Source: Nostoc spongiaeforme FACHB-130
GTDB lineage: Bacteria; Cyanobacteriota; Cyanobacteriia; Cyanobacteriales; Nostocaceae
Direction: 5' to 3'
NCBI RefSeq assembly: GCF_014698475.1
Contig: NZ_JACJTB010000016.1
Span: 1 to 64,000 of the forward strand
Length of the DNA: 64,000 nt
Shown: piece after piece, positions 8,384 to 17,043 of the stretch
Layout of the letters: every line of letters starts with the position of its first letter
How positions within the stretch are numbered: position 1 is the first letter of the stretch
Position numbers and translations under genes: made by a program
The notes under the pieces: model-generated
The model's database searches: none
What the model saw: only the letters and a program-made list of their open reading frames with translations
What the model was told of the DNA's origin: nothing

Positions 8384-8653
8384 CTATTTAGGTAGTTGCC
8401 GCCGTTTTTCCCAGCGCCACAAAAAGACCATCAGGGCAACAATTCCGACTTGCAATGCTAAATTCGGTAAAGCAGTATCAAGTTCTTTGCCAGCAAGTAC
8501 GCGAAAAAAGAAGACAAATGCGCCAATAAAACTAGAAGCACCCACACCAATATAGATAAATTGCCGTAAGCCGCGATAAGGTGCGGCAATTTCTGCTTTG
8601 AGACGGGCATATTGTTCTGGATTTAGGCGTGTTTTGGGATTTAGGTCTACCAT
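8384..8653 (-). CDS. DUF3493 small membrane protein
   Basis: 89 residues with two hydrophobic spans (FIYIGVGASSFIGAFVFFF, about 32-50, and LALQVGIVALMVFLW, about 64-79) and the family motif RLKAEIAAPYRGLRQFIYI. DUF3493 proteins occur in cyanobacteria and plastids; plant relatives have been linked to photosystem assembly, but I would not transfer that role with certainty. The start lies 33 bp from the divergent tRNA gene. Confidence 0.8.
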   Translation of the reverse strand: MVDLNPKTRLNPEQYARLKAEIAAPYRGLRQFIYIGVGASSFIGAFVFFFRVLAGKELDTALPNLALQVGIVALMVFLWRWEKRRQLPK

Positions 8654-8686
8654 TGGTAAATAATGCTATAATTTCTAATCGTGTAT

Positions 8687-8758
8687 GCCGATGTGGCTCA
8701 GTGGTAGAGCAGCTGATTCGTAATCAGCAGGCCACGGGTTCAAATCCCGTCATCGGCT
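8687..8758 (+). tRNA. tRNA-Thr (anticodon CGU)
   Basis: 72-nt cloverleaf: acceptor GCCGATG/CATCGGC with discriminator T; D arm GCTC-AGTGGTA-GAGC; anticodon arm GCTGA-TTCGTAA-TCAGC with anticodon CGT (reads ACG, Thr); T arm ACGGG-TTCAAAT-CCCGT. The 3' CCA is not encoded, as usual in cyanobacteria. It stands alone. Confidence 0.97.
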
Positions 8759-8887
8759 TTGATTCTACAATAAACAGTATTTCACTTGACCATATTTTGA
8801 CTATTTACGCTTAAAATCACTCACGTTAAGCCTAAGTTTTTCAGAATGCTGCTGCACCATGCCTCGAAATCGGCGTATTTCATCCCA

Positions 8888-9931
8888 TTATTCGGTGAAT
8901 GTTTCGCAAAAGCCTTTTAATAGATTAATACAGTTAGCGATCGCACCTAAATGAGCAATTTCGTAACCGTGGGTGTTTTGTGTGGGAAATGCCAAACAAG
9001 CTGCACGACCAACATGTCCAAATTTCATAGCAATGGAAGCATCACTACCAAAACCACTGAGAATGGTTAATTGTACAGATATATCTAGTTGCTTGGCAGC
9101 ACGGCACAATTGCAGATTCAAGTTTTCGTCATATATGCCATAGGCATCTTGAGACAGCAATACCGGACTTTCATTATCTTGTATGGGGTATTCCTCAGAT
9201 AATGGACAAATTTCTAAAGCAATCAAAGCATCTAATTGCTGATTTTGGGTAAAAAACAACGCCCCAATTGCGCCGACTTCTTCTTTGGCTGAGGCGACTA
9301 AATACACATCACAGGCTGGTTGCTTCAGGGTTTGCGCTAAACCTAACAAAATCGCCACGGAAGCTTTATTATCTAAGGTGTAGCTGGCGATGTGATTGTT
9401 TAAACGAATGGGATGTTTGCGATGTTTGCCGACAACCATTCTGGTTCCTGGGCGAATACCTGCGGCTTCTAGTTGGGCGGTGGTGCGCTTGGTTTCAATC
9501 CAGGCATTTTCCCATTTTACAGGTGTATCTTCTTGTTGGACTTTTTGTGGAGATTCGTGAGAGACATGGCGAGAACCAAAGCTGAGAATACCGGAGATAG
9601 TTTCATTGTCTCCTAATAAATCAACTACGCCTTCGCCATAAACCCAAGGAAAAGCACCGCCAAGCTTGCGGACTTCTACTTTACCTGCTTCGCCAACTGT
9701 TTTGACTATTGCGCCAATTTCATCTTTATGGGCGGTAATGGCGATCGCTCTACTAGAGTCTTTCCCTGGAATTTTAGCAATAATATTGTCGGCGCGATCG
9801 CTCCACACTTCTATTCCCAGGGCGGCAAATTGCTGGAGTAAAAATTGGTTAATCTCACCCTCTGCACCGCTAGGTGAATGGTGCATAACCAATTGTTCAA
9901 TAATCTTAAATAACTGCTCGTAATCCCACAT
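8888..9931 (-). CDS. M42-family metallopeptidase (aminopeptidase/glucanase type)
   Basis: 347 residues, normal for M42 peptidases, which form large tetrahedral oligomers and remove N-terminal residues from peptides in the cytosol. Metal and catalytic positions are visible: TAHKDEIGAIV (His ligand, usually AHxDE), YTLDNKASVAIL (bridging Asp), ASAKEEVGAIGA (general base Glu and Glu ligand), ALEICP (acidic ligand) and NTHGYEIAHLGAI (C-terminal His ligand). It lies alone between the tRNA and the divergent Uma2 gene. Specificity (Leu, Glu or Lys type) cannot be read from the sequence. Confidence 0.9.
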   Translation of the reverse strand: MWDYEQLFKIIEQLVMHHSPSGAEGEINQFLLQQFAALGIEVWSDRADNIIAKIPGKDSSRAIAITAHKDEIGAIVKTVGEAGKVEVRKLGGAFPWVYGEGVVDLLGDNETISGILSFGSRHVSHESPQKVQQEDTPVKWENAWIETKRTTAQLEAAGIRPGTRMVVGKHRKHPIRLNNHIASYTLDNKASVAILLGLAQTLKQPACDVYLVASAKEEVGAIGALFFTQNQQLDALIALEICPLSEEYPIQDNESPVLLSQDAYGIYDENLNLQLCRAAKQLDISVQLTILSGFGSDASIAMKFGHVGRAACLAFPTQNTHGYEIAHLGAIANCINLLKGFCETFTE

Positions 9932-9984
9932 TCAATAAAAATTGGTAAGATATGAATTTAAAGTGATTGTCAGGAAAAGAGTTT

Positions 9985-10563
9985 ATGACCACAACAGTCA
10001 GGAAACTCACCTTAGAAGAGTATCTTGCTTATGATGATGGCACAGATACTCAATATGAACTTGTGGATGGAGAGTTGGTAGAAATGCCTCCAGAAAGCGA
10101 TAGAAATAACTTGATTTCTCTTTATCTACTATCGCAGTTTCTCCGGTTTGTGCCAATTCAACTCATCCGCCATAAAGATACAGAACTTGTGGTCATAGGT
10201 AATAGAACCCGTGTGCGACTACCAGACTTAATGATTTTGACACAAGAGTTAGTAGAAGCGATCGCTTTTGGAAGAGCTACAATTACTCCTGATATGCCTT
10301 CTCCTGCAATGGTAGTTGAAGTTGTCTCTCCCGGCAAAGTCAATGAAGATAGAGATTACCGCTATAAACGTTCTGAATATGCAGCACGAGGTATACCGGA
10401 ATACTGGATTGTTGATCCTGACAAAGCTCGTATTACTCTCCTGATTTTGGTAGATGGACTGTATGAAGAATCTGACTTTCAAGGAAGTGACATTATTCAA
10501 TCAATAACTTTTCCTCTGCTAGATTTAACCGCAGCCCAAATATTAACGGCTGGACAGGTATAA
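9985..10563 (+). CDS. Uma2-family endonuclease-like protein (DUF820)
   Basis: 192 residues with the restriction-endonuclease-like fold typical of Uma2 proteins, which are highly multiplied in cyanobacteria. Visible motifs: LTLEEYLAYDDGTDTQYELVD, VRLPDLMIL (active-site Asp), PAMVVEVVSPG (E of the E-x-V/K core) and KRSEYAARGIPEYWIVDP. ATG 9985 is chosen over an upstream TTG at 9967 because an AGGAAAAGAG ribosome site lies just before it. The biological role of Uma2 proteins is unsettled; association with mobile DNA is suspected. Confidence 0.87.
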   Translation: MTTTVRKLTLEEYLAYDDGTDTQYELVDGELVEMPPESDRNNLISLYLLSQFLRFVPIQLIRHKDTELVVIGNRTRVRLPDLMILTQELVEAIAFGRATITPDMPSPAMVVEVVSPGKVNEDRDYRYKRSEYAARGIPEYWIVDPDKARITLLILVDGLYEESDFQGSDIIQSITFPLLDLTAAQILTAGQV

Positions 10564-10745
10564 TATCGTGTGCGCTAAAAGACTTATCATAAAGACCGCA
10601 ACGGTACAGTGTGCAGGGGGAGAAAGAGTTTTTTATACATATTCAGATTATCCTTACTCAACTTTTTGCGTCTTTGCGTGAGGCTTAAAATTTTTGTTAG
10701 TTAATCTTTTGATTTTTACAACCGCACCACACCATTAAAAATAAT

Positions 10746-11522
10746 ATGCAAACAATATCTGTACAAAAACCAAACGCACCCCAACCGCCAACCTTTACCT
10801 CCATTAACGAAGAACGCCTACACCGGAAACAAAGATTAGCCGCCGCTTTGCGGTTATTTTCCCGCTATGGTTTTGATGAGGGAATTGCAGGTCACATCAC
10901 AGCACGCGACCCAGAAACGCCGGAACACTTTTGGGTGAATCCTTTTGGAATGCACTTTGGTTTAATTCGTGTTAGTGATTTGATTTTAGTCAATCAAGAA
11001 GGTGAGGTAATTTTAGGCGATCGCCCAGTGAATCGGGCTGCGTTTGCCATTCATTCTCAAATTCACGCAGCTAGACCGGATGTCGTCGCCGCCGCCCATG
11101 CTCATTCTATCTATGGTAAAAGTTGGTCAAGCCTTGGTCGCTTGCTTGACCCCCTGACTCAAGATGCCTGTGCTTTTTACCAAGACCACAGCTTATTTGA
11201 TGACTATACAGGGGTAGTGCTTGACCCGCAGGAAGGCCAGCGTATTGCCCAAACTCTTGGTACAAACAAAGCCATTATTCTGAAAAACCACGGCTTACTT
11301 ACTGTTGGTCACTCAGTCGATGAAGCTGCTTGGTGGTTCATCACAATGGAGCGTTCTTGTCAAGCACAATTATTGGCTGAGGCTGCGGGTAAACCTAGCC
11401 CCATTAAACATGAGTATGCAGAGATAGCACATACTCAAGTTGGTTCGCATAATTTAGGTTGGTTCAGCTTTCAACCTTTATACGAGATGATTGTGCGCCA
11501 AGAACCTGATTTACTGGAGTGA
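10746..11522 (+). CDS. Class II aldolase/adducin-domain protein
   Basis: 258 residues covering the whole class II aldolase/adducin fold. Zinc ligand motifs AAHAHSIYGKSW (two His) and LKNHGLLTVG (third His) are present. The position that is a catalytic Glu in L-fuculose-phosphate aldolase appears replaced (NRAAFAIHSQIHAARPDVV), as in adducin-like members, so aldol cleavage of a sugar phosphate is doubtful. The substrate is unknown. The last 59 bp overlap the 3' end of the convergent SGNH hydrolase gene. Confidence 0.85.
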   Translation: MQTISVQKPNAPQPPTFTSINEERLHRKQRLAAALRLFSRYGFDEGIAGHITARDPETPEHFWVNPFGMHFGLIRVSDLILVNQEGEVILGDRPVNRAAFAIHSQIHAARPDVVAAAHAHSIYGKSWSSLGRLLDPLTQDACAFYQDHSLFDDYTGVVLDPQEGQRIAQTLGTNKAIILKNHGLLTVGHSVDEAAWWFITMERSCQAQLLAEAAGKPSPIKHEYAEIAHTQVGSHNLGWFSFQPLYEMIVRQEPDLLE

Positions 11523-12516
11523 CAGCCAGCTTTTTTGGTTGGCGCTTGCGTAGTCCGACACCACCCACAACACCAAGCGCCAATAATCCTAAAGTGGTAG
11601 AAGATTCAGGAACTTCCTGTGCTTGGATGGCGGCCAGTGCGGTATCTGCGATGAATTGATGCGCCCTGGTAGTTGGATGAAAATTGTCCCAAAATAAAAA
11701 CTGATTTTGGTTGTTTTGACAGATATCCAACCGAGATAGACAAGCTTGTGTGACATTATTTAAACCGAATGTCGCCGGAGATGCGATCGCGCGATTAAAT
11801 AGAGAATTGACATCCACAGGAATAATATTCAGATTGGGATTTTGACTTAAAGCAGTGACAACTGCTTGCAAGCCAAAATTAAAATTATTGGTTGATTGCG
11901 TCAGACTAGTCGGATTTCGATTATCGACAGTAGCGCCTGGAAGCTTGCCTAAATCGGGCAAGTTGAATACTAAAAGATTTCTCACACCCACACTCACCAG
12001 GGTATTTAATGCCAGATTAATGTTATTGACTGGTGTTGATGAATCTTGGGGATTTAGGAAGAGAAAGTCATTAGCACCACCCCACACAACATATAGTGCA
12101 TTTGGATCAGCTGTTTGGTTATTAGCCAACAAAGATTGGGCAAATAAAAAGACTTGTCCTAAAACTCCTGGTGCTTGTGCTGTCGGGACAACTGCATTAC
12201 CCAAACCAGAAGCAGAACCACCAAAGGCAAAGTTAATACCTTGAGTGGGAATAGTACTATTTAAATTAGTAACTAAAGTTGGCTGTAGTCCTAATTGATT
12301 GCCAAAATATTCCACCCACAAAGGGCCATTAGATAAACGTCCATTAAAGTAACTGTTAGTTGGGGGAAAGGTACCACCTGTTTCATTGAAAACATTACCT
12401 GTATCAGATAAGCTATCACCAAATACATAAAGCTGGCTAAAATTCGCAGCCAAAGCTTTCTGCGGCAACACCAAAGATACAACGACAAAGCCAGCCGCCA
12501 ACAATTGTTTTTTCAT
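11464..12516 (-). CDS. SGNH/GDSL hydrolase with PEP-CTERM sorting signal
   Basis: 350 residues. A signal peptide (1-23, ending QKALA) precedes a GDSL lipase/esterase domain: block I FGDSLSDTGN, block III GGANDF, block V DNFHPTTRAH with the catalytic Asp-His. Near residues 302-328 a PEP-CTERM anchor follows: VPESSTTLGLLALGVVGGVG, then LRKRQPKK. This targets the protein to an exosortase pathway and the cell surface. About 20 further residues follow the Arg/Lys cluster; they are encoded on the reverse of the aldolase C-terminus, suggesting loss of an earlier stop codon. An esterase acting on envelope or extracellular esters is likely. Confidence 0.88.
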   Translation of the reverse strand: MKKQLLAAGFVVVSLVLPQKALAANFSQLYVFGDSLSDTGNVFNETGGTFPPTNSYFNGRLSNGPLWVEYFGNQLGLQPTLVTNLNSTIPTQGINFAFGGSASGLGNAVVPTAQAPGVLGQVFLFAQSLLANNQTADPNALYVVWGGANDFLFLNPQDSSTPVNNINLALNTLVSVGVRNLLVFNLPDLGKLPGATVDNRNPTSLTQSTNNFNFGLQAVVTALSQNPNLNIIPVDVNSLFNRAIASPATFGLNNVTQACLSRLDICQNNQNQFLFWDNFHPTTRAHQFIADTALAAIQAQEVPESSTTLGLLALGVVGGVGLRKRQPKKLAVTPVNQVLGAQSSRIKVES

Positions 12517-12707
12517 CTGCTGCGTATCCAGTAAAGAGATATTTGAAAAAAAGGTAAATGTACCGACTGTATATTTAAATGATGGTTAAAATTTGTAGTT
12601 ACAGTTCCAAATTTCTGCAATTTTACTGAAAAACTCTCAGCAGATAAAGACACAGCAAAATATATTTACTGAATTTTCACGATTTACGAATATTGTATAA
12701 AGAAGAA

Positions 12708-14087
12708 TCAGGTGGGCGATCGCTTCACCTTCAAAGCATCAGCAGCCGATACACCATCGCCTAGTGTGCCAAAATACCATAAAGCCGTCGCCGCCTCAGC
12801 ACGAGTCACAGGTTTTTTCGGTTGGAATAGCGTTGTATAACCAAATACTCGCCGAATATTTGATTGTTCTGCACTTTGGAAATCTGCCAAAATTGCCCTT
12901 AAGGCCTTCGGGTCGATTTTTCCAGCATCTTGAAAACCCCACGTTTGTTTAACAGCATCTAAATTGGCAGTCGGTAAAGCTTGGCGAGTATCCAAAGGTA
13001 CTTTCCACAAAATCATCTGTTCTCTAGTTAAAGGTGCATCAGGACGAAACAAAACTACGGTTGTGTCTCCCGATAAAGTACTAGGAATTAAACCAGCTTC
13101 AGCTAGTCCCTGAATTGCGGCAAAATCTGGGTCTGTTTTTGCTACATCACTAAAAGCAGGTTGCGTACTTTCACTAGCCAAACGTATCTGCTTGGTGGAA
13201 TTGTTTGGATACATCGCATTATTAGCCGCAACCAACCACCGTGCATACATTCGGCGGGTGATAATTTTCCCAGGTTCAAATAAATTCGTGTTATTTGTAT
13301 TCGCCTTAGTGGCTGGAGATTCCACCGATAACACACCCAATGCAGCTAAGTCTTGGATATGTTGACGTAATTCTTGCGGTACTTTGTTGAGGTCAGAAAA
13401 TTCTTGAGATGTTGCTGTAGTTGCAGTGGTGGTTGAGTTATTTGGTGTAGTGGTGGGTTGGGAGGTTGCAGTGTTAGGTGCTACTGGCCCAATAAACTGC
13501 GGTTCACCAGGTTGGGGAGTATTGTTAGTTGTGGACGGAGATTGTGCAGTATTGGTACTATTTGGCGCATAATCAATCACTATGCTGGTAGCTGTTTGTG
13601 GTTGATTAGGTGCAGGATTTGTCACTGATTGGGGTTGAATAGATACCTTGACTAACAAATCATTGCGTCGTGCTTCAAAAGTACCCACATCATCAGTTGG
13701 CTGTTGTAGAATTTGCCAGTTATTATCTTGCAACTGGCTACGATAAAAGCTAGTAATAAAATTGCTGGGGTCAGAACTCAACCAGCGAGTCGATACTTGA
13801 TTGTTTGAACTACTCGCAGGTGTAACTTCTTGAAGTGTGGCATTTGTATATAACGGAATCTCTTTAGGAAAATCCGCAGGAAGCTGGACTGTTGTGGCGT
13901 TTTGTGCTGGTGCTTCATTTGTATTAGTTTCTCCCAAAACAACTGGGTTGTTTTGCAGTCGGGGATCAGCCGCCAAAGAATTTTCCAGGTTTTTAGCGGC
14001 TGGAGTGTTGCTACAAGCTGTTAGGGAAGTAAGTAAAACAGCCAAACTTAATAGGGCGGCTGGATGTTTGCGAAGAAGCACAAGCAA
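12708..14087 (-). CDS. SLH-domain lipoprotein
   Basis: 459 residues. A lipoprotein signal ends in the lipobox LTSLTAC, with lipidation expected at Cys25. A beta-rich domain (about 65-180: LPADFPKEIPLYTNATLQEV, WLSSDPSNFITSFYRSQLQ) precedes a Thr/Asn/Gln/Pro-rich linker (about 180-230) and S-layer homology repeats (from about 232: QELRQHIQDLAALGVL, FEPGKIITRRMYARWLVAAN, FSDVAKTDPDFAAIQGLAEA). SLH domains bind peptidoglycan-linked polymers, so the protein probably tethers membrane to wall. ATG 14087 is the only start that includes the signal. Confidence 0.85.
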   Translation of the reverse strand: MLVLLRKHPAALLSLAVLLTSLTACSNTPAAKNLENSLAADPRLQNNPVVLGETNTNEAPAQNATTVQLPADFPKEIPLYTNATLQEVTPASSSNNQVSTRWLSSDPSNFITSFYRSQLQDNNWQILQQPTDDVGTFEARRNDLLVKVSIQPQSVTNPAPNQPQTATSIVIDYAPNSTNTAQSPSTTNNTPQPGEPQFIGPVAPNTATSQPTTTPNNSTTTATTATSQEFSDLNKVPQELRQHIQDLAALGVLSVESPATKANTNNTNLFEPGKIITRRMYARWLVAANNAMYPNNSTKQIRLASESTQPAFSDVAKTDPDFAAIQGLAEAGLIPSTLSGDTTVVLFRPDAPLTREQMILWKVPLDTRQALPTANLDAVKQTWGFQDAGKIDPKALRAILADFQSAEQSNIRRVFGYTTLFQPKKPVTRAEAATALWYFGTLGDGVSAADALKVKRSPT

Positions 14088-14331
14088 TAATGGATAAATT
14101 ACGTGTCCTTTTCTACCCTAGCGCAGACTGGCAAAAGTTCACGATCGATTGGAATCAGGATTTTTTAGAAATAGCGATCGCTCTGTGCGATCCCCTAGAT
14201 TTACTTACTCTACCAAGAACGTAAGCAAAACATCACGTTTTCTTAGTGCCATTCGAGAGCGTATCTTCATCTCCCCCAAGGCACCCCTGCCAATTCCCTT
14301 TGATGATTTAAATAGCCCGAATTTTGATACT

Positions 14332-14347
14332 ATTATGATATCATAAT
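14332..14347 (+). promoter_or_regulatory. Perfect 16-bp palindrome upstream of the SPFH-RHH operon
   Basis: ATTATGATATCATAAT is a perfect dyad. AATTTT on the left and AAAATT on the right extend the symmetry loosely over about 40 bp. It lies 27 bp before the SPFH start codon and overlaps promoter-like TATTAT/TATAAA sequence. The small ribbon-helix-helix protein two genes down is the obvious candidate to bind it. Confidence 0.6.
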
Positions 14348-14373
14348 GATATAAAATTGGGCTAATAAAACCT

Positions 14374-15315
14374 ATGGAACAAAACATCAAGGAATTTCCT
14401 GCGTTTAAGGTCAACGGCTTCATCATGTTGGCTGTAGTAGTTGCGCTCATACTGATTGGCGGGTGGTATCTAGTGTCTAGGGTGCAAGGGCTAGAAGCTT
14501 TACTAGCAAGAGGCTTGAAGGTTACTGATTTTATCGGTGGTGAAGATAGCGTTGCAGAGCTTATTGCTTGGTTGACTGCTACGCTGTTAGTTGTTATTGT
14601 CCCGTCGCTGTCGGGTTTCTTTAGTGTTGAGCCTAATCAAGCGGTGGTGTTGGTGCTGTTTGGAAAATACGTCGGCAGCATTCGCTCTTCTGGCTTCTGG
14701 TGGACAAATCCCTTTGTCAGCAAGCAAAAGATTTCGTTACGGGTTCGCAACTTTAACAGTAAAATCATTAAAGTTAATGATGCAGAAGGTAGCCCAATTG
14801 AAATTGCAGCGGTTGTAGTCTGGCAAGTTTTTGATTCCGCCAAGTCAAAGTTTGCCGTCGATGATTACTCTGAATTTGTCGCCATTCAAAGTGAAACTGC
14901 TATTCGGTCTTTAGCCATTCGATATCCCTACGATAGTTCAGATGAAACAAATACTCCTTCGCTGCGGGGAATTCCTGATGAAATCGCTCACGCCCTGCAA
15001 AAAGAACTCCAAGCGCGTTTAGAAGTAACGGGTGTAGAAGTAATTGAAGCACGGCTGTCGCATCTTGCCTATGCACCAGAAATCGCTCAAGTCATGCTGC
15101 GACGACAGCAAGCAAAAGCTTTAATTGATGCACGACGGCAGATTGTCGAAGGTGCAGTAGGGATGGTGAATGAAGCTTTGAATCGTCTGGCTACTGAACA
15201 AATGGTTAATTTGGATGATGAGCGCAAAGCTTCTATGATTAATAACCTGTTGGTTGTTCTCACCTCTGAGCAAACTGCCCAACCCGTTATCAATGCTGGA
15301 ACGCTTTATAACTAA
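14374..15315 (+). CDS. SPFH/band-7 domain membrane protein
   Basis: 313 residues. Two N-terminal membrane segments ([19 protein letters not shown], about 14-32, and [20 protein letters not shown], about 63-82) precede an SPFH domain ([20 protein letters not shown], about 87-106, to about 250) and a helical tail rich in Ala/Arg/Gln ([20 protein letters not shown]). SPFH proteins oligomerise into membrane rings or scaffolds and often hold proteases in check. A 58-residue RHH protein follows after 3 bp, so the two are co-expressed; this pairing recurs in bacteria. The exact role is unknown. Confidence 0.88.
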   Translation: MEQNIKEFPAFKVNGFIMLAVVVALILIGGWYLVSRVQGLEALLARGLKVTDFIGGEDSVAELIAWLTATLLVVIVPSLSGFFSVEPNQAVVLVLFGKYVGSIRSSGFWWTNPFVSKQKISLRVRNFNSKIIKVNDAEGSPIEIAAVVVWQVFDSAKSKFAVDDYSEFVAIQSETAIRSLAIRYPYDSSDETNTPSLRGIPDEIAHALQKELQARLEVTGVEVIEARLSHLAYAPEIAQVMLRRQQAKALIDARRQIVEGAVGMVNEALNRLATEQMVNLDDERKASMINNLLVVLTSEQTAQPVINAGTLYN

Positions 15316-15318
15316 AAA

Positions 15319-15495
15319 ATGGGACAAAAAAAACGATTTTTGTTACGTCTGGATGAAAAACTTTACGAGACAGTGGAGAAATGGTCAGCAGATGAACTCA
15401 GAAGTGTAAATGCACAAATCGAGTATTTATTAACCGAAGCTGTGAAGAAGGCCGGACGCTGGAAACAAGACAAGAGTCAATCAGAGCAAGATTAA
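15319..15495 (+). CDS. Small Arc-type ribbon-helix-helix protein
   Basis: 58 residues, starting 3 bp after the SPFH stop. The sequence [20 protein letters not shown] then [20 protein letters not shown] fits the RHH fold: a short beta strand (KRFLLRL), helix A ([14 protein letters not shown]) and helix B ([18 protein letters not shown]). The strand KRFLLRLD with alternating exposed residues is the likely DNA-contacting element, as in Arc/MetJ. The gene is short and easily missed. It probably dimerises and represses its own operon through the 16-bp palindrome at 14332-14347. Confidence 0.75.
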   Translation: MGQKKRFLLRLDEKLYETVEKWSADELRSVNAQIEYLLTEAVKKAGRWKQDKSQSEQD

Positions 15496-15982
15496 TATAC
15501 ACATATTTTCCACCTAGCCCCAATGAATGAAATGAGACTGTTGGTCAATTAACGATGGGTTAGACACCTTACCTCTAAAACTTTGGTTTAGCGTTGCTTT
15601 CCCGCCCAGCAATAAATTGTGGGCTAATAGCTCAAGTGCGTTGAAACGCAATGAAATTCAATAAATTAAGAGGGATTGAGGTTAAGGGGTAAGACTGCCT
15701 ATCAATTCGCCAACAGTCTGATAGAATTCGCACGCCAGTGAGGGAGTCGTGAAACCCGCCCAACGCACTGGCTCGGCTATAAAAATGTAGACGTGCAAGC
15801 GGTGAAGCAGCGCGGTCTTGGGGGCTTCCCCCATAAGCGACTGCTGAACCCGGAGGGCTTCCCGCAGGGTAGTCCGTATATGCGGACTAGGGTAAAATCA
15901 AGGGTTTTGTCTGTTTAGCCACGACTTCAGTTGCTTAGGGCAAGATGTGAATATACCAGCACTCATCAGCACTCTTTATAGT
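15496..15982. mobile_element. Decayed transposon-like repeat region (possible IS200/IS605 TnpB end)
   Basis: No intact gene. At 15731-15790 a short frame reads HASEGVVKPAQRTGSAIKM then stop, resembling a transposase C-terminus. It is followed by the hairpin TGGGGGCTTCCCCCA (15819-15833) inside a GCGGTCTTGGGGG...AAGCGACTGC repeat that I recognise from Nostoc genomes, and by TAGCCACGACTTCAGTTGC (about 15917-15935), like the conserved right end of TnpB elements. The upstream part is too degraded to call. Family assignment is tentative. Confidence 0.4.
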
Positions 15983-16660
15983 CTATTCATAGTCACGTTT
16001 AAATAAACCAAACAAGGGCGCAAGTATAATTCCAAAAACAAAGCCACCAATATGCGCCCAATAAGCAACGCCTCCAGTTTGGACACTCATATTAGCAGCA
16101 GCTTGCAGGCTGGCGAGACCAGAGATGACATTCTGTATAAAGAAAATGCCAATGACTACTAGTGCTGGAACACTAATTGTAGTGACAAAAAAACCTAAAA
16201 ATACTAAGGTTGTAATTCTGGCATGAGGGAAACGAATTAAATATGCACCTAAAACTCCAGAAATTGCACCACTAGCCCCCAAAGAAGGAATAGGAGAATT
16301 AATTCCTATTGCCCACTGGCACAAAGCGGCTAAAGCACCACAGGCCAAATAAAAAACCAGATATTTGAAATGACCCAAACGGTCTTCGATGTTATTGCCA
16401 AAAACCCACAAGAACACCATATTAGATATCAAGTGCCACCAACCACCGTGGAGAAACTGTGATGTAATCAAAGTTATCCATTCACCAGAAAAGTTATAGG
16501 TTAATTCTTGGGGTACTACAGCATACTCGCGGAAAAAAAGATTCAACTGGGCATTAGACAAACTCACTTCATGAAGAAAAACTAAAACGTTCATGCCAAT
16601 CAAACCGTAAGTGAAATACGGTGTGATTCGCGTGGGATTTTCGTCATAGAGTGGAAACAC
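15983..16660 (-). CDS. Rhomboid-family intramembrane serine protease
   Basis: 225 residues with six to seven membrane spans. The catalytic Ser lies in LGASGAISGVLGAY (GxSG, about residues 129-142) and the His in AYWAHIGGFVFGIILAPLFG (about 199-218), completing the Ser-His dyad. The conserved loop-1 WR pair of some rhomboids appears here as GEWITLITSQFLHGGWWHLI with the usual H-x-x-x-N after it (HLISNMVF). It cleaves transmembrane substrates within the bilayer; substrates are unknown. It stands alone. Confidence 0.9.
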   Translation of the reverse strand: MFPLYDENPTRITPYFTYGLIGMNVLVFLHEVSLSNAQLNLFFREYAVVPQELTYNFSGEWITLITSQFLHGGWWHLISNMVFLWVFGNNIEDRLGHFKYLVFYLACGALAALCQWAIGINSPIPSLGASGAISGVLGAYLIRFPHARITTLVFLGFFVTTISVPALVVIGIFFIQNVISGLASLQAAANMSVQTGGVAYWAHIGGFVFGIILAPLFGLFKRDYE

Positions 16661-16848
16661 AGGTGTTTTTCCTAATTATCAATTAACTGCAATATAGCTT
16701 GTGTAGCTGGCAGTTGTGAGAAAGTAGAGAGTAACGAGTAGCTTTCAAGGCTACAGATTTAAGAAAGGGGCAATATAGCCAGTAAAATATACAACCGAAG
16801 CCAGTCCGCAAAAATAACTAAGGCAGACGCGGCGAAGAATGTCAGGGT

Positions 16849-17043
16849 GTGGCTCAAATCAGCGCCCTGTGTATAAATTACCCAGTAGCCAGTATCCAAA
16901 TAATTGCTCACGGTAGCCCAGGTTGTTTGCAACTAGGTAATAGCCGACTCAATTTAGATAACCTCAACAGTTATTGTCAAAAACTACAACAATGGCAAGC
17001 CGCAGAAATTCTTAACTTTTACTTCTCAGTTGACTGTGCATAA
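16849..17043 (+). pseudogene. Remnant of a DUF4347 domain
   Basis: 64 residues matching the middle of DUF4347, the N-terminal domain of large cyanobacterial adhesin- or cadherin-like proteins: IQIIAHGSPGCLQLGNSRLN then LDNLNSYCQKLQQWQAAEIL. There is no proper start (GTG at best), the usual continuation after the AAxIL strand is lost, and the end overlaps the 3' end of the convergent glycosyltransferase gene by 25 bp. The rest of the parent gene is absent, so this is a gene fragment. Confidence 0.65.
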
